The translations under genes and the position numbers were made by a program. The notes under the pieces were generated by a model. It ran no database searches. It had not been told where the DNA came from and saw only the letters and a program-made list of their open reading frames with translations. DNA of 26,387 bases from SYIM01 sp044359405 (GTDB taxonomy: Bacteria > Pseudomonadota > Gammaproteobacteria > Burkholderiales > Burkholderiaceae_E), in assembly GCA_044359405.1 (NCBI GenBank), contig JBIKMC010000016.1, positions 1 through 26,387 of the forward strand. The letters are read 5' to 3'. Every line of letters starts with the position of its first letter. The first letter of the stretch is position 1. Below, one piece after another: positions 7,626-15,192 of this stretch.

Positions 7626-8111
7626 TCAGTCCTTAGCCATCGTGTAGCGAAAGTCGCAGTGCGTGGCGCCTTTCATGATGGTCTGGGTTCGCTTGAGTTG
7701 AATCTTGGGGTTGTAGCCCTTGCAGAACTCGCCATCGCGGTTGCACGACAGCAGGTCGCCGATATCGCCCAGACCCATCTCGCGGTAGGTTTCTGCATAA
7801 CGACAGCGAGTAATGTTGAATGAGAGTTTGTCGGGCGACTGCTCCAGCCATTCGATACGCAGGGCGTCTTCCTTCTGCCACAGCGGCGTAATCGAGGCGA
7901 GGTCGCTCAGATCGGGAGGGTTCTCGCCCTTTTCATTGCCCGGTTTCGCAGCCGCGAATTCGGCGCCGGCCGAGTGTGCCAGCGCGATAATGGCCTTGGC
8001 GAGAATCGCGCGAGCGCGCTCGGTGCCCAGCTCGGCCTCCAGAGTCTTGAGCATCTGCCCGGCAAAGCGCGCCTCAATGCGTCGTTGATCGAGAATACTG
8101 ACGTCGGCCAT
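7626..8111 (-). CDS. ATC-hydrolase-family protein (L-2-amino-thiazoline-4-carboxylic acid hydrolase-like)
   Basis: A 161-residue protein whose C-terminal half matches the ATC hydrolase family (PF14196): SFNITRCRYAETYREMGLG (97-115), LLSCNRDGEFCKGYNP (120-135) and RTQTIMKGATHCDFRY (141-156). Cys103, Cys123, Cys130 and Cys152 are the likely functional residues. The named activity opens L-2-amino-thiazoline-4-carboxylate to N-carbamoyl-L-cysteine, but most family members are uncharacterised. A GGCAGGAGA site supports the ATG at 8111. It sits 35 bases downstream of livF and reads as the last gene of the Liv operon, which suggests it acts on an imported amino-acid-like or amide compound. Without an adjacent carbamoylase, cysteine production is not supported. 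It ends convergent to the DUF2889 gene. Confidence 0.85.
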   Translation of the reverse strand: MADVSILDQRRIEARFAGQMLKTLEAELGTERARAILAKAIIALAHSAGAEFAAAKPGNEKGENPPDLSDLASITPLWQKEDALRIEWLEQSPDKLSFNITRCRYAETYREMGLGDIGDLLSCNRDGEFCKGYNPKIQLKRTQTIMKGATHCDFRYTMAKD

Positions 8112-8146
8112 GGTGAGTCTCCTGCCTGAGCAGTTTGAAATTGAAT

Positions 8147-8902
8147 TTAATGGCCACCGCCACCCAGGTAAGCATCGCGTACCCGGCTGTCCTCGCGCAG
8201 CTGGGCGGCTGGCCCCGACAGCACAATACGCCCGCCTTCCATCACATGCGCGTAGTCGGCCACCTTGAGCGCGCCGCGCACGTTCTGCTCGACGAGCAAA
8301 ATAGAGGTGCCCGATTCGCGGATGCTGGAGATGAGACCAAAGATCTGCGCGACGATTTTAGGTGCCAGGCCCAGGGAGGGCTCATCGAGCAGCAGCAGCT
8401 TTGGACGGCTCATCAGGGCGCGACCGATGCAGAGCATCTGCTGCTCACCGCCCGATAGCTGCCCAGCCTGTTGGTTAATGCGTTCTGCCAGAATCGGAAA
8501 GCGTGCCAGCACATCGGAATAAATCCGATCGAAGGTCTCGCCAGACAGGCTACCCCCACCCAGCAGCAGGTTTTCGCGCACACTCATATTGGAGAAAATC
8601 TGTCGACCTTCAGGGGCCTGTGCCAGGCCAAGCGCGACGATCTGATGAGGCTTGAGCGCGGAGATCAGCTGGCCTTCGAAATGGATCTGTCCGGCCGTGG
8701 CTTTGTAGATGCCCGAAATGGCCCTCATCAGCGTGGTCTTGCCAACGCCATTAGCACCCAGAACAGTGATCACGCTACGCTCGGGCACTGAAAGGCTGAC
8801 ATCGTTGAGAATCTGCTGAATGCCCATGCGAACGCTCAGACCCTGCACCTGCAGCAGCGGCTGACCGGATGGATTGTTCACAGAGGGCTCGAGCGCGCTC
8901 AT
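8147..8902 (-). CDS. livF: Branched-chain amino acid-type ABC transporter ATPase LivF
   Basis: This 251-residue ATPase powers a Liv/HAAT-family importer from the cytoplasmic face. Walker A is GANGVGKTT (49-57), the signature is LSGGEQQM, and Walker B is LLLLDEPSLGLAP, which with QAPEGRQIFSNMSVRENL is typical of LivF. The start at 8902 overlaps the livG stop by 4 bases (ATGA), a mark of translational coupling. An N-terminal stretch of about 14 residues before the ABC domain is slightly longer than usual. It is followed 35 bases later by the ATC-hydrolase-family gene. Confidence 0.95.
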   Translation of the reverse strand: MSALEPSVNNPSGQPLLQVQGLSVRMGIQQILNDVSLSVPERSVITVLGANGVGKTTLMRAISGIYKATAGQIHFEGQLISALKPHQIVALGLAQAPEGRQIFSNMSVRENLLLGGGSLSGETFDRIYSDVLARFPILAERINQQAGQLSGGEQQMLCIGRALMSRPKLLLLDEPSLGLAPKIVAQIFGLISSIRESGTSILLVEQNVRGALKVADYAHVMEGGRIVLSGPAAQLREDSRVRDAYLGGGGH

Positions 8903-9663
8903 GTCTCGCCCGTTCCGAGGTAGGCGTCAAGGACGGCGGGGTCGCGCTGCACAGAGGCCGGATCGGCGTCAGCGATTTTGCGGCCGAAAGCCAGCACCAT
9001 CACCCGGGTGCATATCTTCATGACCAGACCCATATCGTGCTCGACCAGGATGATGGTGAGACCTTCATCGCGCAGACGCTGAATGAAGCGGGCTAACTCG
9101 CCGGTTTCAGCATCATTCAGACCAGCCGCCGGCTCGTCGAGAATGAGCAGCTTCGGACGGCTGGCCAGTGCACGCGCAATCTCGAGCATTTTGCGTTTGC
9201 CGTACGACAGGTTGGCGGCGAGCTCGTCGGAAAACTGCGAAAGGCCCACCTTGTCGAGCATCTGCACCGACACTTCGCTGATGTCGCGCGCGCGACGCTT
9301 GCCCGCTGGCGAGAACGCGTCGAGCAGACTGTTGCGACCGATGGCCCCGACTGACACGTTGTCGAACACGGTCATATTGGGAAAGATGCGCAGGTTCTGG
9401 AAGGTGCGGCCTATGCCCAGGCGTGCCACCTCAAAGGGGCGCAAACCGGTGATGACCCGTCCTTCAAAGCGCACCTGTCCAGCCGATGGCGGGGTTACGC
9501 CCGAGATCAGGTTGAATAGCGTGGTCTTGCCCGCGCCGTTGGGGCCAATCAGGCCCACCAGATCACCGCGTCTGACTTCGCCGGAGACCTTGTCGACGGC
9601 GACCAGGCCACCGAAGCGGCGGGTCAGGCCATCAAGTTCAAGAATGGGTTTACGATCGTCCAT
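8899..9663 (-). CDS. livG: Branched-chain amino acid-type ABC transporter ATPase LivG
   Basis: A 254-residue ATPase, partner of LivF. Walker A is GPNGAGKTT (40-48), the signature region is NLSYGKRKMLEIARAL, and Walker B is LLILDEPAAGLN. RTFQNLRIFPNMTVFDNV and the C-terminal end YLGTGE are typical for LivG. It starts 3 bases after the livM stop and overlaps livF by 4 bases, so the permease and ATPase genes are tightly coupled. The substrate range of such importers includes amino acids, amides and urea, so the name Liv does not prove leucine uptake. Confidence 0.95.
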   Translation of the reverse strand: MDDRKPILELDGLTRRFGGLVAVDKVSGEVRRGDLVGLIGPNGAGKTTLFNLISGVTPPSAGQVRFEGRVITGLRPFEVARLGIGRTFQNLRIFPNMTVFDNVSVGAIGRNSLLDAFSPAGKRRARDISEVSVQMLDKVGLSQFSDELAANLSYGKRKMLEIARALASRPKLLILDEPAAGLNDAETGELARFIQRLRDEGLTIILVEHDMGLVMKICTRVMVLAFGRKIADADPASVQRDPAVLDAYLGTGET

Positions 9664-9666
9664 GCT

Positions 9667-10641
9667 TTACCAGCTGGTGCGCGCTGAGCCCGCGCTGTCC
9701 GCACGTCTGATTTGACGACGGATGAGGTCAAGCGCCGAGACCTCGCCCACCAGCCCCTTGGGCAGAAAGAGAATGCTCAGAAACAGGACCACACCGACGA
9801 CGATCATGCGGTAGCTGCCCAGGTCTCTTAGCATCTCGGGCAGTACCGACAGCAGCACTGCACCGATCACCGAACCATAGATGCTGCCAAGCCCGCCCAC
9901 CACGACCATCGACAGAATGAGAATGGACTCGCCGAAACGGAAACTGTCCGGGCTGATATAGCCTGTGGTGTGGGCAAACAGCGCACCTGCGACGCCTGCG
10001 AAGAAGCAGGCCACGCCGAAGCTTTCAAGCTTGAGTCGAGCCACGTCGATGCCCATGGCGTCGGCGCAGGCGTCGTCTTCGCGCATGGCACGCAGGCTGT
10101 TGCCGTAATAAGAATGCGCAATGCGATGCATGACCCATAGCGACAGCAACATCAGCAGCGCGACGAAAGTCATGCTGGCCACCGTGCCCTTGAGTCCGAA
10201 CAATTCAACGGGTGGGATACTGCGAATGCCCATAGGGCCGCGTGTGAAGCCCACCCAGTTGAGCAGGGTGACGTAAATCATTTCGCCGATGCCCAAGGTG
10301 GCTACTGCAAAGTAAATGCTGGTCAGTCGCATGGTGGGGATGGCCACCAGGGCTCCGACCAGGGCCGTGACGAGACCCGCTACGGGTATCGTGAACCAGA
10401 ATGACCAGCCCCACTGCGTTGATAGCAGTGCCGCCGCATAGGCGCCCACGCCGAAAAACGCGGCATGACCCAGGCTGAGCAGCCCCGCTGAGCCCGTGAT
10501 GAGGTTCATGCTGGCCGACAGAATCACGAAAATCATCGTGATGATGGCCACCTGGTTGAAATAGCTTGAGCGATAGGCCACCAGCCCGGCCAGAACCAGC
10601 ACCAGAGCCAGAATGAGTAGCTTATTGAGGTGGGTCTTCAC
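9667..10641 (-). CDS. livM: Branched-chain amino acid-type ABC transporter permease LivM
   Basis: This 324-residue inner-membrane permease shows the LivM signature from ASMNLITGSAGLLSLGHAAFFGVGAYAAALL in its first third, and LRAMREDDACADAMGID in the large cytoplasmic loop. The frame extends to a GTG at 10686, but that start would overlap livH by 49 bases. The GTG at 10641 overlaps the livH stop by 4 bases (GTGA), has a purine-rich GAGAAG upstream and gives the normal N-terminus MKTHLNKLL, so it is preferred. About eight to ten membrane spans follow. It pairs with LivH to form the channel. Confidence 0.93.
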   Translation of the reverse strand: MKTHLNKLLILALVLVLAGLVAYRSSYFNQVAIITMIFVILSASMNLITGSAGLLSLGHAAFFGVGAYAAALLSTQWGWSFWFTIPVAGLVTALVGALVAIPTMRLTSIYFAVATLGIGEMIYVTLLNWVGFTRGPMGIRSIPPVELFGLKGTVASMTFVALLMLLSLWVMHRIAHSYYGNSLRAMREDDACADAMGIDVARLKLESFGVACFFAGVAGALFAHTTGYISPDSFRFGESILILSMVVVGGLGSIYGSVIGAVLLSVLPEMLRDLGSYRMIVVGVVLFLSILFLPKGLVGEVSALDLIRRQIRRADSAGSARTSW

Positions 10642-11552
10642 ATCTTCTCGCGCTTGAAGCCGAACAGGCCCGACGGGAAGAACCACAGCGTTAGCAGAAG
10701 AAACGCGTAGGACACCAGGGCCTTCCAGCCGTCGGAGAAAAATTGCGTGGCCACCGATTCGGACACGCCCAGGATCAGCGCGCAGACGACGGCCCCCGGA
10801 ATGCTCGACAGCCCTCCCATGACCATGGCCACGAAGGCCTTCACGCCGGGCTCAAAACCCATGTGAGGGAAGATAGCGCCCTGGTACAGACCGACCATGA
10901 TTCCGGCCACAGCGCCCAGCATGGAGCCCACGATGAAGGTGGCGATGATGGTGCGATCGGTGTTGATGCCTACGTATTGGGCCCCCAGCACATTGTTGGA
11001 CACTGCGCGAATCGATAAGCCGGTGCGGGTGCGGTAAAGCACGTACTGCAGGGCTGCCAGCATGACCGCCGACAAGCCGAAGATGATGAGATTGCCGTCG
11101 GTAATGCTGATAGGTCCAATCTGTATGGGACTTTGCAGCAGGTACGACTGTTCAATGGTCTGCATTTCGCCGGAAAAGCGCAGCTCGAGCGCCTCGCGCA
11201 CGATGATGGAGACGGCCAACGATGACAGCAGGGTGGCCTCGCGCATGGCCTTGGACTTGAGCGAGGCCTCATCCTGAAAGCGCCGGAAGGGCTTGAAGGC
11301 GAGGCGCTCAAGAATGTAGCCAAACAGACCACCGGACATTAGCACCAACAGCAGCACCAGCCATAAGGGAGGCTGTAAAAAGGTGATGAGCAGCAGGCCC
11401 ACGAAGGCGCCCAGCGTGTAGATCTCACCATGAGCGAAGTTGACCACGTTGAGCACGCCGAAGATCAGCGTAAAACCAATCGCCATCAGGGCATAAACCA
11501 ACCCAATGGACAGGCCATTGACGATTTGCTGGAGAAGGACAGCAGGATCCAT
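10638..11552 (-). CDS. livH: Branched-chain amino acid-type ABC transporter permease LivH
   Basis: A 304-residue inner-membrane permease. The opening LLQQIVNGLSIGLVYALMAIGFTLIFGVLNVVNFAHGE is diagnostic of LivH (key motif GVLNVVNFAHGE near residue 37). A further hallmark is GGLSSIPGAVVCALILG near the C-terminus. A GTG at 11573 would add seven residues but lies inside the stem-loop that precedes the gene; the ATG at 11552 fits family alignment. The cytoplasmic loop around FQDEASLKSKAMREATLLSS is a little longer than in the Escherichia coli protein. The gene is separated from livJ by 77 bases holding a strong hairpin. Confidence 0.94.
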   Translation of the reverse strand: MDPAVLLQQIVNGLSIGLVYALMAIGFTLIFGVLNVVNFAHGEIYTLGAFVGLLLITFLQPPLWLVLLLVLMSGGLFGYILERLAFKPFRRFQDEASLKSKAMREATLLSSLAVSIIVREALELRFSGEMQTIEQSYLLQSPIQIGPISITDGNLIIFGLSAVMLAALQYVLYRTRTGLSIRAVSNNVLGAQYVGINTDRTIIATFIVGSMLGAVAGIMVGLYQGAIFPHMGFEPGVKAFVAMVMGGLSSIPGAVVCALILGVSESVATQFFSDGWKALVSYAFLLLTLWFFPSGLFGFKREKM

Positions 11553-11572
11553 GTCAGGCTTTCGGCGCAGCA

Positions 11573-11616
11573 CACACCGAGTGAGATCCGACAGATCTCA
11601 CTCGGTGTGCGAGTGA
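11573..11616 (-). other. Strong stem-loop between livJ and livH with an alternative fold
   Basis: A perfect 16-base-pair stem (11573-11588 with 11594-11609) closes a 5-base loop in the 77-base livJ-livH gap. A second perfect 7-base-pair stem (11598-11604 with 11610-11616, loop of 5) uses the same arm, so the two folds exclude each other. On the transcribed minus strand the short hairpin can form first and then refold into the long one. No T-tract follows. The likely role is protecting the livJ mRNA end or attenuating read-through into livH. Confidence 0.65.
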
Positions 11617-11629
11617 ATCGGCCAGTGTC

Positions 11630-12739
11630 TTAGCGCACGATCTGGAACTTGCCGCCCGTGATCTGCAGTTTGGCGAGCTGCTTGTCGGGCTCGCGCGTGC
11701 TCGGATCGAAGGTGGTTTCACCGGTCACGCCTGGGAATTTAGACGTGGCCGCCAGAGCGTCACGAACCTGCGCTCGGTTGGCATTGGGGCCTGCCTTTTT
11801 AAGCGCCTCAAACATGATGCCGACCGCATCGAAGGCCTGGGCTGCGAACATGCTGGGCTCAGAGTTATAGCGCTTCTTATACTCACCAACGTAGTCTTGC
11901 ACCCTGGGGTCAGGATTGTCGACTACAAAGGCGGTGGACAGCTTCACACCCTCAGCGGTGGGGCCCGCCAGCTCAAGCAGTTTTTGAGCGTAGAAAGGAC
12001 CTGCCGAATACATCTTGGTGTTGATGTTGAGCTGCTTGGCCTGCTGCAGAATCAGTGCGCCCTCTTCATAGAACATGGCAAAGTAAATCGCCTCGGGCTT
12101 GGCCTGAGCAACTTTGGTAAGAATGGCTTTGAAGTCGCGCGCGCCCGGATTGAAGAGCTCAACTGAAGTGACCTTACCGCCACCCGCCTCAAATGCCTTC
12201 CGAAACTCGCCCGTGGCGGACAAACCCCAGTCGTTTTGCAGACCGATGAGCGCAACCGATTTGATGCCATCCTGCAGCATCCAGCGTGCCATGAACGGGC
12301 CTTCAACGGCCTGGGTCACGATATTGCGGAACTGCCACTTGGAAACCTTGAGGAAGTCGGGGTGCGAAGCCGTCTGCGACAGCTGCGCCATGCCTTCGCG
12401 TCCGTAGACTTCGCCGGCTGCCATGGAAGGGCCGCTGGCGAAATCGCCCAGCACAGCCAGAATGCGCTTGTCATCCACGAACTTGCGCGCGATGTTCACT
12501 GCTTCTTTGGGGTCGGATTTGGAGTCCTCAAACACGATCTGCACCTTGCGACCGCCGATACCACCCGCCGCGTTGAGACGATCGACCTGAATGAGCGCCG
12601 AGTTCTTGAACACCTCGCCGTACTGCGACTGTGAGCCGGTCAAGGGCAATTGGTAACCAATAAACATGTCTTGGGCGAGGGCAGGCGCGGATGCCGCGAG
12701 GGCAAGGGCGGCCAGCGAGGCGCGCAAACGGGTGAGCAT
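11630..12739 (-). CDS. livJ: Periplasmic amino acid/amide-binding protein of the Liv importer (LivJ-like)
   Basis: This 369-residue receptor belongs to the periplasmic binding protein type I (Peripla_BP_6) family. A signal peptide covers about 1-22 (ending ALA before QD). IGYQLPLTGSQSQYGEVFKNS, then DRLNAAGGIGGRKV and the lysine/aspartate-rich EDSKSDPKEAVNIARKFVDD are typical, as is GDFASGPSMAAGEVYGREGM for ligand binding by main-chain and side-chain groups. The start at 12739 has a strong AGGAGG site about 6 bases upstream. It is first in a livJHMGF-type operon and would capture a small amino-acid-like ligand. The ligand cannot be named; linkage to an ATC-hydrolase-family enzyme hints at a heterocyclic or carbamoyl amino acid. 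Confidence 0.94.
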   Translation of the reverse strand: MLTRLRASLAALALAASAPALAQDMFIGYQLPLTGSQSQYGEVFKNSALIQVDRLNAAGGIGGRKVQIVFEDSKSDPKEAVNIARKFVDDKRILAVLGDFASGPSMAAGEVYGREGMAQLSQTASHPDFLKVSKWQFRNIVTQAVEGPFMARWMLQDGIKSVALIGLQNDWGLSATGEFRKAFEAGGGKVTSVELFNPGARDFKAILTKVAQAKPEAIYFAMFYEEGALILQQAKQLNINTKMYSAGPFYAQKLLELAGPTAEGVKLSTAFVVDNPDPRVQDYVGEYKKRYNSEPSMFAAQAFDAVGIMFEALKKAGPNANRAQVRDALAATSKFPGVTGETTFDPSTREPDKQLAKLQITGGKFQIVR

Positions 12740-12882
12740 CGTGATCCTCCTGAGGTGCTAGACGAATCTGTCAGTTTAAGCTGCGAATTCCGTTGTTTGA
12801 ACGAAGCAATTGCAATCAGCTGTGAACCGGGCGCTATCAAGTCGACGGCACCCATTGGGTTCGGCCGCGCTTGACGCTGAAG

Positions 12883-12911
12883 ACTATCCGGCCTGATGCC
12901 GAACGGTCCAG
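12883..12911 (-). promoter_or_regulatory. Weak candidate promoter for the livJ operon
   Basis: On the minus strand TGGACC (12910-12905, 4 of 6 to the -35 consensus) and GATAGT (12888-12883, 4 of 6 to -10) are 16 bases apart. The position, in the divergent gap, is sensible, but it would give a leader of about 140 bases. Nothing more convincing is visible in 12740-12974. Confidence 0.2.
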
Positions 12912-12918
12912 TTCGAGC

Positions 12919-12947
12919 TTACCCCGATACGCCCTTTTTTGTATAGA
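12919..12947 (+). promoter_or_regulatory. Weak candidate promoter for the DUF2817 gene
   Basis: TTACCC (12919-12924) and TATAGA (12942-12947) are spaced by 17 bases, with a T-run just before the -10 element. This would start transcription near 12954, about 20 bases before the TTG start codon. Matches are 3 of 6 and 4 of 6. Confidence 0.3.
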
Positions 12948-12974
12948 GTCTGTCGCGATCGTCAGGAGAACGAC

Positions 12975-14081
12975 TTGAACGTAAGCACAGACCTCGACCG
13001 TTTCGCTCACACCTATGCGCAGGCCCGTGCGCGCTTTCAATGGGCGGCCTCGCAGGCCGGCGCCGTGCTGCATGTCTACACGCATCCGGCGGCTTATGGA
13101 CCGGATGGGGGCACCCTGTCCATTGATGTGGCGGTGTTTGGCCGACCCGATGCCAAGCGCGCGCTGCTGATTCTGTCGGGGACGCACGGCGGCGAGGGTT
13201 ACACGGGAAGCGCCGCGCAGATCGAGTTCATTCAGACCGGTTCGTTATCGCAGCTGTCCGCCGACATCCGCGTCGTGATGGTGCACGGAATCAATCCCTA
13301 CGGATTTGCCCATTGGACGCGTACCACTGAAAACAATGTCGACCTCAATCGTAATTTCATCGACTTCTCGGGGGCTCCGCCGCGTAATCCGGCCTATATG
13401 GAGGTGCACCCACTGCTTTGTCCGGCGCAGTGGGACGCCACCACCCTGGCCCAGACGCAGACGCAGCTTGACGACTGGATTGCACGGCACGGCAAAGAGG
13501 CCTGGACGCAGACCATCATGAAGGGCCAGTATGAAGAGTCTACCGGGCTCAACTACGGTGGACGTGCGCCTGAATGGTCGCATCTCACCCTGCAGACCAT
13601 CTGCAACCGGCATCTCGCCGGCATCGACCGCCTCGCCTTCATTGACTGGCATACGGGTCTGGGCGAGCGCGGCCAGCCCTTTTTTCTGTGCTTCAACGAG
13701 CACCGCGATGCCCTTTGGGAACAGGCCTGCCGCTGGTGGGGGCGCGATCGTGTTGAAACCACCGCGGGCTTTGAAGGTGCCTCGCGTCCCAAGTACACCG
13801 GGCTGATCTTTCACGGTGTACAGCGGTTTGTGGCGCCGGCACCCATGGCGGGTGCAGTCATCGAATTTGGCACGCTGCCGGTCAAGGAGTCGTTTGACGC
13901 GGTGCGACTTGATCGGTGGCTTAAGTTTGGCAATACCTCCGACCATGCCGGTAAGCTGGCTCAAATGCGCCTGTCGGTACGCGAGGCTTTCACGCCGTCA
14001 GAGCTCGCCTGGCGCACCAGCGTTTTGGCGCACGCCCGCACGATTCAGGAGCAGGCGCTTAGCGGTCTGGCCAGCTGGTAG
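12975..14081 (+). CDS. M14-like DUF2817 zinc peptidase/amidohydrolase
   Basis: A 368-residue protein related to zinc carboxypeptidases of the M14 group, DUF2817 branch. The zinc site is readable: His71 and Glu74 in GTHGGEGYTGS, and His226 in DWHTGLG, with Glu297 in VIEFGT as the likely general base. NNVDLNRNF (120-128) gives the substrate-binding Asn-Arg pair. I chose the TTG at 12975 because an AGGAG site lies 6 bases upstream at 12964-12968; an upstream TTG at 12939 lacks one. There is no signal peptide, so it is probably cytoplasmic and may cut an imported amide, peptide or N-acyl amino acid. It is divergent from livJ, a sensible partner, and ends 2 bases from the convergent XdhC-like gene. 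Confidence 0.88.
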   Translation: MNVSTDLDRFAHTYAQARARFQWAASQAGAVLHVYTHPAAYGPDGGTLSIDVAVFGRPDAKRALLILSGTHGGEGYTGSAAQIEFIQTGSLSQLSADIRVVMVHGINPYGFAHWTRTTENNVDLNRNFIDFSGAPPRNPAYMEVHPLLCPAQWDATTLAQTQTQLDDWIARHGKEAWTQTIMKGQYEESTGLNYGGRAPEWSHLTLQTICNRHLAGIDRLAFIDWHTGLGERGQPFFLCFNEHRDALWEQACRWWGRDRVETTAGFEGASRPKYTGLIFHGVQRFVAPAPMAGAVIEFGTLPVKESFDAVRLDRWLKFGNTSDHAGKLAQMRLSVREAFTPSELAWRTSVLAHARTIQEQALSGLASW

Positions 14082-14083
14082 GC

Positions 14084-15151
14084 TTACCCTACGCGACAGG
14101 CCAGCGTGCCGGGTTCGTTATGGGCGATGGCCAGTTGCTCTTTAGCGGGCCCCACGCGCGCTCTGTCGGGCAAGGTCACGCCGTTTTTTACCGCCAGCAC
14201 CTCGGCCATGATGCTCACTGCGATCTCGGGCGGGGTTTTACTGCCAATAAACAGACCGACCGGTCCGCGTAAGTGCGCCAGGCTTTCGGGTGTCTGGTCA
14301 AAGTGTTCAATCATGCGGGCGCGACGGGCCTCATGGTTGCGCCTTGAGCCAATGGCGCCCACATAAAACGCGTCGCTGGCCAGGGCCTCAAGCAGGGCCA
14401 GGTCGTCCAACTTGGGGTCATGGGTGAGGGCGATGACGGCGGTGCGCCGATCAGGTTTCATTTCCCGCACCACGTCGTCGGGCATGCCGGTGACCAGTTG
14501 GGCCTGGCTTACCGACCAGTGACCCCGGTATTCCTCGCGCGGGTCACACGCGGTCACGGCAAAGCCGCAAAACAGCGCCATGGTGGCCAGGCACTCGGAT
14601 AGCTGACCAGCGCCGATCAGCAGCATTCGGAACTCCGGGCCGAAGCTGTTGCGCAGCCAGACACCGTCATCGATCAGTGTTGCGGGCTCGGCGATGGAGT
14701 GTATGAGGACACGCCCGGTCGCGATTTCGGTGTCGCGACGCACCAGTCCGCCTTGTTCGAGCTGGCCAACCAATTGGTCAAGGGCTACCACGTCGGGGTT
14801 GAATTCAAGCAGCAACTCAAGGGTGCCGCCACAGGGTAGCCCGAATCGGTGAGCCTCATCGGCAGTGACGCCATACCGTCTCCGTTCAGGGGGGCCGTCG
14901 GCAATCGCCTGGACCCTGGCTGCGGCGCCGCGATCGGCATGCATCGGTCGAAAGCGTGCAATGAGATCGTCTTCAATGCAGCCGCCGGATACCGAGCCGA
15001 CGACGCTGCCGGCCTCGTTCAGGGCCATGATCGAGCCGACGGGTCTTGGCGATGAGCCCCAGGTTCGGATGACCGTGGCCAGCACGGCGCATTGGCCGGC
15101 ACGCCGCCAGCGCAGCAGCTCCCGCAGTACGGACACGTCCAGATTTTCCAT
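14084..15151 (-). CDS. XdhC/CoxF-family molybdenum hydroxylase maturation protein
   Basis: This 355-residue protein has both XdhC/CoxI domains. The N-terminal domain carries WGSSPRPVGSIM (31-42), GSVSGGCIEDDL (52-63) and LPCGG (105-109); the C-terminal Rossmann-like domain begins MLLIGAGQLSECLA (176-189) and includes ALTHDPKLDDLALLEAL and YVGAIGSRRN. Family members bind molybdenum cofactor and help insert or sulfurate it in xanthine or CO dehydrogenase-type enzymes. It is the third gene of a coxD-coxE-coxF-like set, 41 bases after the VWA gene, which supports that job. A CAGGAG site precedes the ATG at 15151. No molybdenum hydroxylase subunits are in the window, so the client enzyme is unknown. 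Confidence 0.92.
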   Translation of the reverse strand: MENLDVSVLRELLRWRRAGQCAVLATVIRTWGSSPRPVGSIMALNEAGSVVGSVSGGCIEDDLIARFRPMHADRGAAARVQAIADGPPERRRYGVTADEAHRFGLPCGGTLELLLEFNPDVVALDQLVGQLEQGGLVRRDTEIATGRVLIHSIAEPATLIDDGVWLRNSFGPEFRMLLIGAGQLSECLATMALFCGFAVTACDPREEYRGHWSVSQAQLVTGMPDDVVREMKPDRRTAVIALTHDPKLDDLALLEALASDAFYVGAIGSRRNHEARRARMIEHFDQTPESLAHLRGPVGLFIGSKTPPEIAVSIMAEVLAVKNGVTLPDRARVGPAKEQLAIAHNEPGTLACRVG

Positions 15152-15192
15152 GGTGACAGGACTCCTGAAACGACGGCAAAGGACAGCCCCCG

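Noticed and set aside
7626..8111. Calling the small hydrolase a cysteine-producing atcB
   Set aside because: No N-carbamoylcysteine hydrolase gene is nearby and the family is broad, so only the family name is supported.
10642..10686. LivM start at the GTG at 10686
   Set aside because: It would overlap livH by 49 bases; the GTG at 10641 gives a 4-base overlap and the family N-terminus.
13245..13964. Minus-strand frame of 239 codons
   Set aside because: Antisense to the DUF2817 gene, which carries an intact zinc site; the shadow has no ribosome binding site or known motif.
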